Shown here: positions 1 through 9,897 of the stretch, piece by piece
Numbering within the stretch: position 1 is the stretch's first letter
How the letters are laid out: the number at the start of each line of letters is the position of its first letter
Origin: Reticulitermes speratus
Taxonomy: Eukaryota > Arthropoda > Insecta > Blattodea > Rhinotermitidae
NCBI GenBank assembly: GCA_021186555.1
Contig: JAJKFL010000011.1
Span: forward strand, 10,316,001-10,380,000
DNA length: 64,000 nt
Direction: 5' to 3'
Translations under genes and position numbers: made by a program
The notes under the pieces: generated by a model
What the model was told of the DNA's origin: nothing
Seen by the model: the letters and a program-made list of their open reading frames with translations, nothing else
Database searches by the model: none

Positions 1-1030
1 TATGGAATAGAACTCATTCAGTTGAAACCCAAATGTCTCAAATCATAATCAGTTTTAGAACCCAAATAGAAATAACAGCCTTTCCAAAACAGGCAGTGGT
101 GTATCTCCCATACCCAACACAGGTGAGTGTGGTATGGGCCATACTTCTATCCCTGGAAGCAGTCTCAGACCATAGGAGCAGTAAACATAGCTAGAGCATG
201 AACCAACAGAGGGTTTTTACGATCCTGTGTAAATTTAAGAGTATCAGAGGGCCATGAAGGTATGGTTTGCTCACAGTGTCAGAATCAATGATGAGGTTTG
301 ATGAAATTATGCAACTTGTCTAATTACACAGATGTAATCAGATCTGAAATTTCTCTGCCAATTATGGAGCCTTGATATTTCTAGGTCTAGGGCAGGCAGA
401 GCTTGAAGCTGTATCAAGGGATGTGCAGCCTCACATAAGAAGCTCTTGTTCAATGTCTTTTCAATTACTGGGGGGACAGTCTGTTCATGATCCAGCTAGA
501 GTTCAGAAAATCTCCAAGAACTGTAATTACAACATCACATTCATCTGAGCTACACCATGTGACTTCAGCATCAATTAGTGAAATTAATATAACAGAATAC
601 CACAACCTCCAAACCTTTCATTATATAGTTATTTAAAATACAATATTCGAAACATGCAGCCATGTTGAACCCAGCGCCAAAGAAAACCTGACATGATGAA
701 AAACTACCCTGGTAACACAACCAATGTTTCCATTGACTTGACACAGGCTGCAAAAGGCACAGTGTAAAGAACCCAGCACAACCAGACCAAGACAGTAAGG
801 TCCAGTGTACTATCTAACAATCATTAAGAGGTCAGTACTTTGGGTGTGAAAACTGACGTGGCAGACAGTAAATATTTTGCTAGGGAGAAATCTAATAACT
901 TGAAACTCTGCTGACTGGATGCAGCAGCAAGGGAGCATTGTAATATTTATTTGTATTTTTATAAGAGATTTGACAGCTAGTTGGAAACAAGTACTAGGCC
1001 TGTGCAGCTCAGCAGTGTGACCTTTGTGTG
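1..1030. other. Anonymous AT-rich DNA
   Basis: I see no coding exon, RNA gene or recognisable transposon here. If the TMEM164 assignment at 2554-2907 is right, this is probably intron DNA of that minus-strand gene, since the remaining exons should lie at lower coordinates. Confidence 0.4.
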
Positions 1031-1031
1031 A

Positions 1032-1276
1032 CCTGAATTATTTGAACTCGGAATTTTTCTTTTGATTATTGATATCATCTTAAGTTTTATGTTTACAATG
1101 CTGCAGTTCAGTATGGATAAGTGTGTAGCAACTTTGGTAGTGTGGTTTATCTTTGTTAGCAATACACATCACAGTTTGAGCATAAGTGTATTCTGAATTA
1201 TTTAACTCAGAATGTTGTGCATAGTGTACAGCTTTAATCTTTTTTTTTGCATTAGTGCAATTCAGAATAGATAAAT
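1032..1276. repeat. Diverged direct duplication, period about 160 bp
   Basis: Two blocks, about 1032-1122 and 1192-1276, share the layout ctgaattattt-aactc-gaat at the left and cagttcag/caattcag followed by ta-ggataa at the right. Minus-strand translations of the two blocks share a LSILNC string. This is either an old tandem duplication or two copies of one small repeat. It has no recognised family. Confidence 0.5.
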
Positions 1277-1294
1277 TTCTAATTACATAAAAAG

Positions 1295-1600
1295 AGGTCA
1301 AAGTTCAGTGAGAATGCACAGATATGACACAGCGCCAGTTTCAGACAATTTTCAAGGAAACGTCCGTTTTGGAATTCTGGTGTGAAGTGAGCAAGGACTA
1401 CCTTTCCCTTGGACTGTGCAGTTATGGCTTGGCTACCATTTGGATCACCACACTTGTGCAAAAAACTTTTTCTGCCAAGGCATTAATCAAGACGAGACAG
1501 AGAAACTGCCTGCAGCTGGAATGGGACTTCATACTCACTATCAGAAGTGTGCCACCTAGAATCCAGAAGATGATGTTATCAGAATATTTTATTACTCATT
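1295..1600 (+). pseudogene. hAT transposase C-terminal (dimerisation) fragment
   Basis: The plus-strand open frame at 1324-1617 (97 codons) matches the layout of the hAT C-terminal dimerisation region found in ZBED5 / SCAND3-like proteins. In order it has EFWCEVSKDY, then a short hydrophobic stretch, an FSA-less serine/alanine segment, K-I/LKTRQRN, and a closing PPRIQKM that corresponds to the usual NIRPRIQKL. Residues typical of the central W-L-R-F core are degraded. No start-proximal BED finger or catalytic DDE part is visible nearby, so this is a 3' relic. No terminal inverted repeat or 8-bp duplication could be assigned. An alternative is a co-opted ZBED-like exon, but no splice-site logic supports that. 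Confidence 0.5.
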
Positions 1601-1617
1601 TTATTTTGATATTTTAG

Positions 1618-2553
1618 TAGTACATTAAAGTGATGTACAATGAATGTTAACTGAACAAAACATTAAATTAGAAAAGTATTAATTGCAAAATTTGAGGTTT
1701 CTAGTGTTGTTGTTTTGCTGGTTGGCAGGTTTGAAGACTTCAAACCCACTAACCAGGATCCTCAGAGCAGACACTGTCTGTTATTAATATTTTCAATACC
1801 TACTGGTACATGTACACGTGTTGGTTTTGATAGTGGTTTGTGAGAAAAAAAAGTCTCAGAGAACTGTTGCTAGCATTTAGCATGCAATGAATGGTCAGAC
1901 AAAAGAAATGAATGCAGAATGTTAAACATGATGCATGAAAATGTTCGAAAGTAGTATATTTGAAATTAAAACTTGACAACCCCTTGCATCCGCCTTCAAA
2001 ACTAGGACCAATCCACCTTGCCAAAGCCATCCAGAGCCAAAGACTAATCCATGAAAGCTGTAAGTGCATAGTTTTCTTCTGTAGGAGCAGGGTGAGACTG
2101 AGTCCATTCATACTGTGGCTTTAAATGTGCCTACTCAACCAACCCTTGATGAAAGATAAGTATGGATCGTGTTTATTTTTAAATCCTTAAGGGATTTTTC
2201 AGAACAGTGTGTAAGGTTTCTAAAGTCCTAAGCAGTAATATAATTTTGTACATGTGTCCATTATTAATGTTCTGTTCCTGCAGAGTAGACATAATCACAT
2301 AAAATCTTTACATAACACAAAGTATAGAATGAACAAGATAGGAAGAAATGAGTGTGTTGACAGCAGTTAAAAAATTGTTAAAAATTACCTGGCAATTACA
2401 ATTTAACTTCTTAGAATTACAGGTAATCTCCTTCTCTAAACAAAGTATTGCTAATGTTATCAAGATAAAAACATATGCAACACCAGACATACTACCCTTC
2501 CATCTGTACTGCTATATGAAAAACAGGAGGTAACTAAATATGCTAATACTTGC
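1618..2553 (-). other. Presumed first intron downstream of TMEM164 coding exon 1
   Basis: No conserved exon is visible. The stretch begins, in transcription order, at the GC donor at 2553-2552 and contains only short unremarkable frames. Its right half is intron by inference from the exon call next to it. Confidence 0.4.
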
Positions 2554-2556
2554 CTG
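2548..2556 (-). promoter_or_regulatory. GC-type 5' splice site
   Basis: On the minus strand the sequence is CAG|GCAAGT. Homology to TMEM164 stops exactly at the CAG (Q107), and the six intron bases fit the strict consensus of the minority GC-AG intron class. A GT alternative in the next few dozen bases would add non-homologous residues (ASISIFSYLL). Confidence 0.7.
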
Positions 2557-2907
2557 TAAAGCTGTCGTAATATGGCATGGATTGAATAAATATATCACAG
2601 TTCTTGATGCACATTTGAAACCTATTTCCATCCCCCACATCATGGATGTGATAACCAATAGCACCCTTTTACCAGTATCATTTTTCTGGCCACAACTGCA
2701 GATGTGTGGTATGAGAGACAGATGCCTGTAGCCCCACACAATACACATCACAGCAACAGCCAATGTTATGCCTGTCTCAATTATTCTTCTTGATGGAGAA
2801 AGAAATGAAGCACATTCTGGGCCACCATTACCAGGCATAGACGCATTCACTCCACTGTACGCCCACTCAAACATTGCACGGTGGTTACAAAAGTTGAGCT
2901 AATTTAC
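2554..2907 (-). CDS. TMEM164: Transmembrane protein 164, first coding exon (partial gene)
   Basis: The exon runs from the base after an ATTTCATTTTTTAG acceptor (AG at 2909-2908) to 2554. Its 5' 33 bases contain an in-frame TAG, so the ATG at 2874-2872 is the true start. The 107 codons begin MFEWAYSGVN and include the family signature PGNGGPECASFLS (residues 14-26), a first membrane span at about 33-50, a second at about 70-85, and the conserved GMEIGFK-----TVIYLFNPCH block at 81-101. Vertebrate TMEM164 is an ER-type multipass protein reported to act as an acyltransferase making arachidonoyl ether phospholipids, with the Cys of the NPCH motif (here C100) proposed as catalytic. The reading frame ends at a codon boundary after TALQ. 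The donor that follows is AG|GCAAGT, the consensus of GC-AG introns. Downstream exons are absent from this window. An upstream non-coding exon must exist at higher coordinates. Confidence 0.88.
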
Positions 2908-3324
2908 CTAAAAAATGAAATAAGGTAGATCAGATTATATTAACTGGAAATAATTTGTTTACTATTGTTTATCTGTCAGTAACCTTTGCATTCCTTTTTT
3001 TTAACATTTGAAGTCAGAAATGATGTGTCCTTTTCACGGCTCATTATGAGCAAAGCACTGAAATCTGGATATAAAAAATAGTTACTGGACAAAATACCTT
3101 AATTAACATCTTAGTCTGCATATTTTATGTCAAGTCTTCTAACTGAATATTTAATGTGTATAAAATTAATCCAGCTACTGCCATGATAACACACTGAACA
3201 CTAATTCATGCAGAACCAAGACAATCTGTATTCTGTATTGGGCATAGTAAAATTTAATGAACCTGTTACAGGACATGCATGCCTTCACTGTAATTTTTCT
3301 ATACATTTATATCTACTGCACATA
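2908..3324 (-). other. Intron upstream of TMEM164 coding exon
   Basis: AT-rich DNA preceding the acceptor at 2909-2908 in transcription order. No conserved exon or transposon is recognised. Confidence 0.4.
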
Positions 3325-3332
3325 TTTTACAA

Positions 3333-3662
3333 GGGGCAGTAAGAAAGTAATGTCTATTTTTTATTTAATGCTATTTACAAGCTGGACATGTGAAAATTTG
3401 ATAGAACTTCAATACACCATTGCTACAGGTAACGTTCTTTTCAGTGTAGTCTCCATCTTTGTCAAAAGTATTCGTTCACCTTAGAACAAGAGCACATATT
3501 AGTCCCCACCTCTGTAGTCATTTGCACATAGTGTTTTGCAGTGCCTCATCACTGGCATAATGGTTACCTCATAGGCATATTTTCAAAGGACCAAACAAGT
3601 AACAGTCTGATGGTATGGTGTGAGGTCAGAACTGTAGGGTGTTCTGCCACAACAAAAATTTA
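3333..3662 (-). mobile_element. mariner-like relic, C-terminal third plus terminal repeat
   Basis: The left end carries ggggcagtaagaaagtaatg, typical of a mariner terminal repeat of the ...AGAAAGTAATG type. Read on the minus strand, the interior gives degraded PYSPDL-like and downstream residues (translation around 3600-3640) and then KDGDYTEKN, corresponding to the usual GDYVEK close of the transposase. The 5' part and the other terminal repeat are missing. Several stops and frame changes are present, so it is long dead. Confidence 0.6.
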
Positions 3663-3857
3663 CAAAACTTCTTAAAATGTAACTACATATTATTCTAGGT
3701 ACTCAACTTCACAATCTTGTTTTTTGGGGCTTGTCATTCTTCCAGCATCTAAGAATACAAAAATTAAACACAGTATTTTCAAGACAGGCTCTGTAGAAGG
3801 GTGGAGAAGCATCTACTCACTTGGGCCCAAGAGCTATTGTCAACCACTGAAAGTTGT

Positions 3858-4119
3858 ATGTTGCATTCACCGTGCATTTTTGTTTAATTGAACAATTTAT
3901 ACCAACAAATGCACACAGACATATAATGTCAATAGTTTCTTTTATTAATAGCTTTCCCCAATACGTATTTTGGCGTGCGTACATCGCCATCTTCAGGGGG
4001 TCGTTGAAGTTTTCTAACATAGACCAATATTTATAAAATACATCGTAACAGCCATACTGACATTATTGACTATTGACATTATATGTCTGTGTGCATTTGT
4101 TGGTATAAATTGTTCAATT
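3858..4119. mobile_element. Penelope-like retroelement fragment with perfect 51-bp inverted repeat
   Basis: Bases about 3886-3936+ (beginning aattgaacaatttatacc) reappear exactly inverted at about 4069-4119. The arms surround about 130 bp. A 13-bp direct repeat, cactgaaagttgt, lies at 3845-3857 and 4120-4132 and looks like a target-site duplication. The left copy is separated from the arm by 28 bp, so the unit is asymmetric. The spacer contains a hammerhead-like motif on the minus strand (separate entry). Inverted and truncated copies, variable target duplications and hammerheads in the pseudo-LTR are known habits of Penelope-like elements. No reverse transcriptase or GIY-YIG segment is visible, so the family call rests on the ribozyme motif and architecture. 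Confidence 0.5.
3956..4000 (-). ncRNA. Hammerhead-ribozyme-like motif, probably decayed
   Basis: The minus strand from 4000 to 3956 reads, in order: CCCC (stem I), CTGAAGA (fits the CUGANGA core), GGCG with a loop and then CGCC (stem II), an A-rich tetranucleotide at the place of GAAA, a very short palindromic TACGTA (minimal stem III), TT, and GGGG closing stem I. This is the order of the minimal hammerheads described from Penelope-like elements. The position right after stem II departs from the consensus, so activity is doubtful. It lies between the arms of the inverted repeat. Confidence 0.5.
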
Positions 4120-4132
4120 CACTGAAAGTTGT

Positions 4133-4392
4133 GTTGACTTTTTGTACTTTCCAACAAAGAATGATGGGCAAAGTCCAAAAACTGAATAATGATATGCGAT
4201 ACATGAGTATGCCTTCTATCACCAGAACACTGCAGAATCACATACTCAATATCTGCAAACATATAATCACATTTAAACATGGGGCTTACAAATACTGTTT
4301 GCCTACTTGTCCAGTACAAGTGAAATATTATTGGTGACAGGAGAAAAGGAATCATCCTATTAGTCAATAGCATATAACCTATTCAGTTCATA
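4133..4392. other. Anonymous DNA between two elements
   Basis: No exon or element recognised between the Penelope-like fragment and the pogo-like MITE. Confidence 0.3.
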
Positions 4393-4842
4393 CAGTAATA
4401 TACTAAAATTCCTTTCATCTGGTAATCCTGACAGTTTTGTACTTGACGAAAATAGTCCCAAGACCAGACATGCATGATCTCTGACCAGAAGTTTCGCCAT
4501 CGATGCATGATGCCAGTACTTTATCTTGTGTTATCCAGACTTTATTGAGCACAATGAGCTACAATAATGTCAATCATTTATGGCATGAAGTGAAAGTGTG
4601 AAGGGCCTTTCCAAGCAACAGACATTGAAACAGCCTATTTTAGCACAACTGGTAAAGGTGCTGTATTAGTGGCTTACAGCAATGCGTTCCAAAGGAAAAC
4701 CCATGACTGGGCCTGAAAATAACTGACAAGGTCCCATTCTCTGAGGGCTGGCTGCAAAATTTAGGTAGTCTGATGATCCGGAACATTTTATAATCCAGCA
4801 CCTGTCCGATCTCATGAATGGCGTATTAAAGGAATTATACTG
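4393..4842. mobile_element. Putative pogo/Tigger-type MITE with degraded inverted ends
   Basis: The right end, read inward on the minus strand, is cagtataattcctttaata, very close to the start of Drosophila pogo (CAGTATAATTC). It is followed outside by TA. The left end starts cagtaatatac, then attcctttcatc and aatcctgacag, matching the right arm (attcctttaat...atcggacag) apart from an insertion, and is preceded by TA. A plus-strand reading near 4730 gives FSEGWLQNL, reminiscent of the second half of a CENP-B helix-turn-helix (ASxGWLxxFK). About 450 bp is left of what would be a longer element. Confidence 0.45.
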
Positions 4843-7800
4843 TATTATGTAATGACAGAAGAAATTATCAAGAGGGAAACAGCTTCATGCAATACCATTT
4901 ACAAGTATAGGCCATTAGCAAACCACTGCTGGTCTCCGTTGAGAATTCACTTGACCTCAAAGCACGTAAATGCAAGACTGCATTCACAGAGATGTAATGT
5001 GCAGTAGAAAGACATTGGTTCTCTATTGTGTGCCACGTCCACATCTTCTTAAAACAAAGAATGCAAAACATTGGTTCACAAAAACTTTGTTTGCTAACTC
5101 ACAAAAAAAGAGGGTCTTTCATGTGTCCTCGATTACTGTAATACAGAAGCAAACTTCCAGAGTTAGTTCAGGACAAATTTATGGAATATGGTGGTTGCAT
5201 TACTACTAAAGTATGTGCTTATCATTAAACATCATGCAGTTAGCTCAAGTGGTTCACGAAGTTAAAAGTATGGGATGGCACTTAGCAATATTAAATGGCT
5301 TCAAGGCAAAGTAAATTATCTACTCAGACAAACAGTTACTAAAATGATTATTGGACACATAAACAATTCAGACTGTTTCTCACTCTTTTACTTATTACAA
5401 ATAAGAAAACTGTAAGAATCAGCACAAAAAAAAACTATACATAAAAACACTATGGTATTCTAATGAGTCTTGTGGTTTTCATGGTGGTGATGATTCAGAT
5501 CTTGGTGTTCTGGGTTATTAAGTTAGTGTGGAAGTTAAGAAACATCTCAAAGCAACCTCATGCTAGCACAAATTCCAGGAACCAGGTCACCTGAACAGTT
5601 GAATTCTGTAGAGTGGTGCCTAATGTTTGTAGGTTCTAAGTACACAACTTGCTTCGCGTCATACTTTTGGTGCCTTCAGTTTTGAGGTAGCTCCTAGATT
5701 TTTGGAAAATTTGTGATCCAATGCCTCATGTCTCCACCAAACCACAGTGTCATAACCTTAAAGTTTAGTCACATTTAATTACTGTTATTCTGTTAGTGAG
5801 CTCCAATCATTTTACCACATGGTTTTGTTCATTTACATACCTGAAAAATAATTTACTGTATACACAATTTCACAGATGGTAATTTACAAATCTTGTTCCT
5901 TGCACTGGCATTTGAGCAACTGTGTCACGGGGAAGATTAACTACAGTCATGGGTGTGCATGTCTATATTCCAGCAGCTAATGCTGGGATGCTTTCAATAA
6001 GACAACTGTCAAAACCATCAACAGGCATGAACATCCCAGCACATCACAAGACAGTCAAACAGATGAAAAGAATATATAAATTTTATTCCAATCACTAACC
6101 TGCACTGGTCAAGAAGTATCTTTGCTTTTTTATCCAAATAAGTCAGACATAACGGTCCAAAAATTAAGCAGAATAATTTCAAGATTTAACCACGCAGGTA
6201 ATGACACTTTTAACAATTTCATTAATCAGTACCCACAAATAAACCATAATCTAAATAACACAGCACAATCCTATTGCACTTTAATTTTTTGGTGTAGTAA
6301 TTTGAAATGCTTATATTAAATAATTCTACAAAATTAGAATCTTTATGCATCAAATACATCATGAACACTTTTGGCAACACAGTTGTCAGTTATGTAACAA
6401 TCTGTAAAAGCACTTATATAGTGTAACATGACCATTTTAAACAAAATGTGACAACTACAAATTTCGCACATTCTGCTGTAAACAGTTCTGCAATTTCGGT
6501 TACATTCTTCATTACCGAAATAGGGGTTTTACCGAAGAGACAAACTGTAAGCAAATACCTAACGTGTTCCGTACAACGCATTGCCTTGTGCAAATAAATG
6601 TCTTATAAGGCACATAAAACATTCAAATGACATTAATGTTAGTTGTCAGAGAATTCTCAACAACGTGAACAGGAAAGTAGCAGAAATAATGCATTCAAAA
6701 ACAACTGCTTTGTGGATCAACTTGGCTCGATATATGACTGGCTACTACTATGGAAGTGCAACACCATCCACAATCAAATATTACATAGATTAAAAGCTGC
6801 AACGTTACACTGCATTTTAAACGTAACGTACAGTGCCAATATTCCAACCTCGGAATATGACAAAATTTGAACTCCACACAGCCGGTGTATCAACAAACTA
6901 AGAAACTCCAGGAGTCATTAACAGAACGTAACTATGCTAAACACTTCCCTACATTACAAAAATTAGCACTAGAATCACCGCCCCAAATACATATATAATC
7001 ACTTTATTAACTACCTAAAATTACATTCAGGTATTTACGTTCACGTACTTATTTTTCATGAAAGTGTATTTTCAGCATTTCTTGGTGGTTCTGTAGAGAC
7101 ATTTTGCCGCACTCCCAAGCAGCCGCAATGCTCTTATCCATGGCCAGAATCTTGTAACTTCTGCCATCTGGTGACACTAATAACAATTACGAAATAATAT
7201 AGAAATTTGCACCTGCTAGATTACGCTGCGAACAGAATGGTATCATGCTGTCATCTATGCTTTTGTTAGTGACAAGAACAGGGTTGTTTGTGGCAATTTC
7301 AGTAAACGTTTTGACGGGAAGCAGTCAGGCCGACAGCCAGACTAGGAGACAGTGCGTGCAGCGCCTTTAAGTGTGGATGCATATTTATACATACCCATAT
7401 ACTGTATACAAATATTATGCATGCATAAGCTTAAAAGACGCCTTTGTCAGGACCACAAAATCAACACAATTACGTAAAGCGGTAACATAACACAAATTAT
7501 CTTGCATATACACACATTTTTGTGAACGAGCGAGCGTACGTATCACAGTAGAATGCTTCGTGGATGATATCATGCGGTGCCAGCTTTCCAACTGTAGCCG
7601 AAGGTGCCAGACATGCCACAATACGTTGCAGGGTCACGACCATAGATTATGGTCACGACGTTAGTGGAAACTCCTCGACTTTTGCAGACGAAAGAGTTCC
7701 CAGAAGTGGAATGCACTGTAGCACAACTAATGCACCCACACTTTCGCTGTAGTACGCTAAGTACGATGATATTCATTCATTCATTTGTCCACCATAGATC

Positions 7801-8110
7801 CTATGAGAATTGCATCCCAGTGGATGTGGTTACCGTCAGTATTATGTTTAAGTGAGTCATTACAAATTTCTATTCTCAATATTCTTCCTAAATATTTGAA
7901 ATCGGCATCCACGAACATGTTTCACAAAATTTAATCCCTTTCAGTATGGATTTTTCAAATCTAAATCTACCGCTACCAATCTTCACATGTATCTTGACTT
8001 TGTTACTCCGCTGGTTTAGCCTTAGCGACAGGTTGATGCTATCAGTAGAAAGGCTGGTGGTATACCAATCCTCCCACCGGTCCCATGACCAGGTCAATGA
8101 CATTGTTACA
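4843..8110. other. Gene-poor stretch, possibly holding the TMEM164 5' end
   Basis: No coding exon or recognised element. CpG frequency rises from about 7.1 kb rightward compared with the flanks, and the missing non-coding first exon of the minus-strand TMEM164 gene should lie somewhere to the right of 2.9 kb. No specific start site or donor could be assigned. Confidence 0.3.
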
Positions 8111-8114
8111 TCAC

Positions 8115-8491
8115 GTGTAAACAAATATGGCGAATCCGCGCACGTAACGTCAAGTTAATCTTGTTATAATGACGTCATTAACACGTCCACTACATAAATC
8201 ACCAATTATTAATTAATTGATCTAATTAATGCCCCCTTCCCCTACTATTTGATGTCATTGATCGCCCACACATAAATAAAGGTACCAGACAGAACATAAA
8301 CCTAACCACCACTGTGCCATATGTCCCAGAAACCATGGCACCTTGTGTCGTAACATGTAACCAAAAATGGCGGATCCACGCACGTAACTCAAGTTAAACT
8401 TAAACAATCGTACCAGACAGTCTGGCGCCTCCATAGTCACAATATAAACCTAACCTCCGGTGTGTTATGACCTCCAGACACTATGGCGCTT
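8115..8491. repeat. Degenerate tandem repeat cluster (ATGGCG-containing)
   Basis: Two motifs each occur twice in the same order. The first is an aa-c-aa-atggcg-atcc-cgcacgtaac block at about 8119-8161 and 8359-8401. The second is an a-ataaacctaacc block ending in ctatggcgc or ccatggcac, at about 8295-8345 and 8441-8491. They form two copies of a unit of roughly 200 bp with length changes. The cluster abuts the presumed 5' end of the LINE. Confidence 0.55.
8168..8179. promoter_or_regulatory. CRE-like palindrome
   Basis: The 12-bp perfect palindrome aatgacgtcatt contains TGACGTCA, the full cAMP-response element. It lies inside the CpG-richer stretch. A chance occurrence cannot be excluded. Confidence 0.25.
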
Positions 8492-9012
8492 TCCGAAATG
8501 AAATATAAACTTTATAGGGGAGTCTCGTCTGAGCAGTGGAACGAGTCATACGTATAGTGAGGTTCACTGTGATCGACGAGTGTTAGTGTTTATGTAGTGA
8601 AGTGTTTCAGCCTACCGGCGACAGTCATAGGATTGTCCGCCGGGGCAAATTCGTAGAGTTCCATCAGTGCAAGTGAAGTGATGAATATTCAGGGATTTTG
8701 CCAACCGAGGCCGGCTCGACCAGGGCCCGAAACGTAAACGTGGTCGACAACAAGGGGGCGAGGCGGGGACATCATTCGAATCCCCCAATTACTTCACTGT
8801 GTTGTCCGACAGTGCATCAGAAACAGAAACCACTGATGCCATGGATTCACTAGGGGACAAATGTCCCCCAACATGACGCGCAACATAGAGTCTACGTGAC
8901 GCGCGCAATGTTGCGCACTGTCCCCTAACGTTGACGCAACATAGCGCGGCATTTCTACGTGACGCGGGACATTTTGCCTGCAACATGCACCATAGCATGA
9001 CCCGCTGAATTC

Positions 9013-9289
9013 AACCCAGAACGAATTTACTGTCTATGGGCAATATGTGGGCTCAGAGCTACGCCAGGTGAAAGATGAACACTCTGTACTCATGGCAAAA
9101 CATTATATTAATAATATATTAATTGACGCGCGCATGGGGAAATACCGCCGAGGCTATAGTACAGCATTTTCAAGTATTCACAGCCTGGATCCGACAGATA
9201 GTACTGACTGTAATATGAGTCCGGAGCAGTTGGATGCGCAAATTTCGGAAATTATATCAAACATTGACTCGCCAAACTTGAGTCAATAG
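9013..9289 (+). pseudogene. C-terminal part of Harbinger MADF/BESS partner protein
   Basis: The open frame to the TAG at 9287-9289 reads EFTVYGQYVGSELRQVKDEH...AKHYINNILIDARMGKY, the layout of a BESS motif (FxxYGxYV-x-ELR, then a helix of about 20 residues). An acidic Ser/Asp tail (SLDPTDSTDCNMSPEQLDAQI) follows. In intact PIF/Harbinger elements this small Myb/MADF-like protein binds the transposase and brings it to the nucleus. The N-terminal MADF domain is absent; upstream sequence is the element's repeat-rich margin. The stop is followed within a few bases by tttattg and an A/T tract. Confidence 0.55.
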
Positions 9290-9420
9290 GTTTATTGTTT
9301 TTTTTTTTGGTTAAATACATCTAAATATAATCTTTCATTCGTGATAAGTATATATGTATAAATAAATATGTAGGTAACTATATTTTTTGATGATGAATAT
9401 AAAATTGATTCTGTACTCAC

Positions 9421-9897
9421 CTTTACATAAATCTTCAACGCATTTATCACTTCCTTACAAACTTCTGGTACAATTCTACCGATCAGTTGTTTTGACACTC
9501 TAAAAGTGTACGACAGGAAGCATAAGAATCTTCACGACAGGTATCTCAATGTAATTGCAAGTCTGATGTCAGGGCCAACAGCGTTCCGTAATATTGTGTC
9601 TTGCTTGGCTATGGAAGGCCCGATCATTTGTAACAAAGTTTCAAAATCAGTTGTTGTCATTCGAGTAAAATTTACAAATGATCCGTCAGACATTCGAAGA
9701 TCGCTTAGAATATCAACTCTTCTCTCTCTTTGTAGTAAGTAGTTCCGCACCCACCACCTTCTCTTTCTCTTACATTTCGATATACTACTCGTTAGAATAT
9801 ATATGTACGCAGCGCTGACCAAGACAACCTCCTCGGGCGACATCTCTGCGACAACTACTGGTGTGTACAAGCGAAATGACCCGCGGCATAATTCCAA
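9421..9897 (-). pseudogene. Harbinger transposase, first exon only
   Basis: On the minus strand the protein begins near MSPEEVVLVSAAYIYI. It continues with KRKRRWWVRNYLLQRERR, LLQMIGPSIAKQDTILRNAV, IRLAITLRYLS, a short stretch with a stop codon, then VSKQLIGRIVPEVCKEVINALKIYVK. These are the N-terminal and pre-catalytic blocks of HARBI1/ALP1-like transposases. Homology ends exactly at a strong donor, AAG|GTGAGT (GT at 9420-9419), consistent with the intron that interrupts many of these genes. The catalytic DDE part, including the usual GALDGKH block, is deleted. One disrupted spot lies in the RYLS region. Confidence 0.7.

Noticed and set aside
7645-7670. Small hairpin around ccata-gat-tatgg
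   Set aside because: The stem is only about 7 bp and has no supporting context such as a promoter or terminator.
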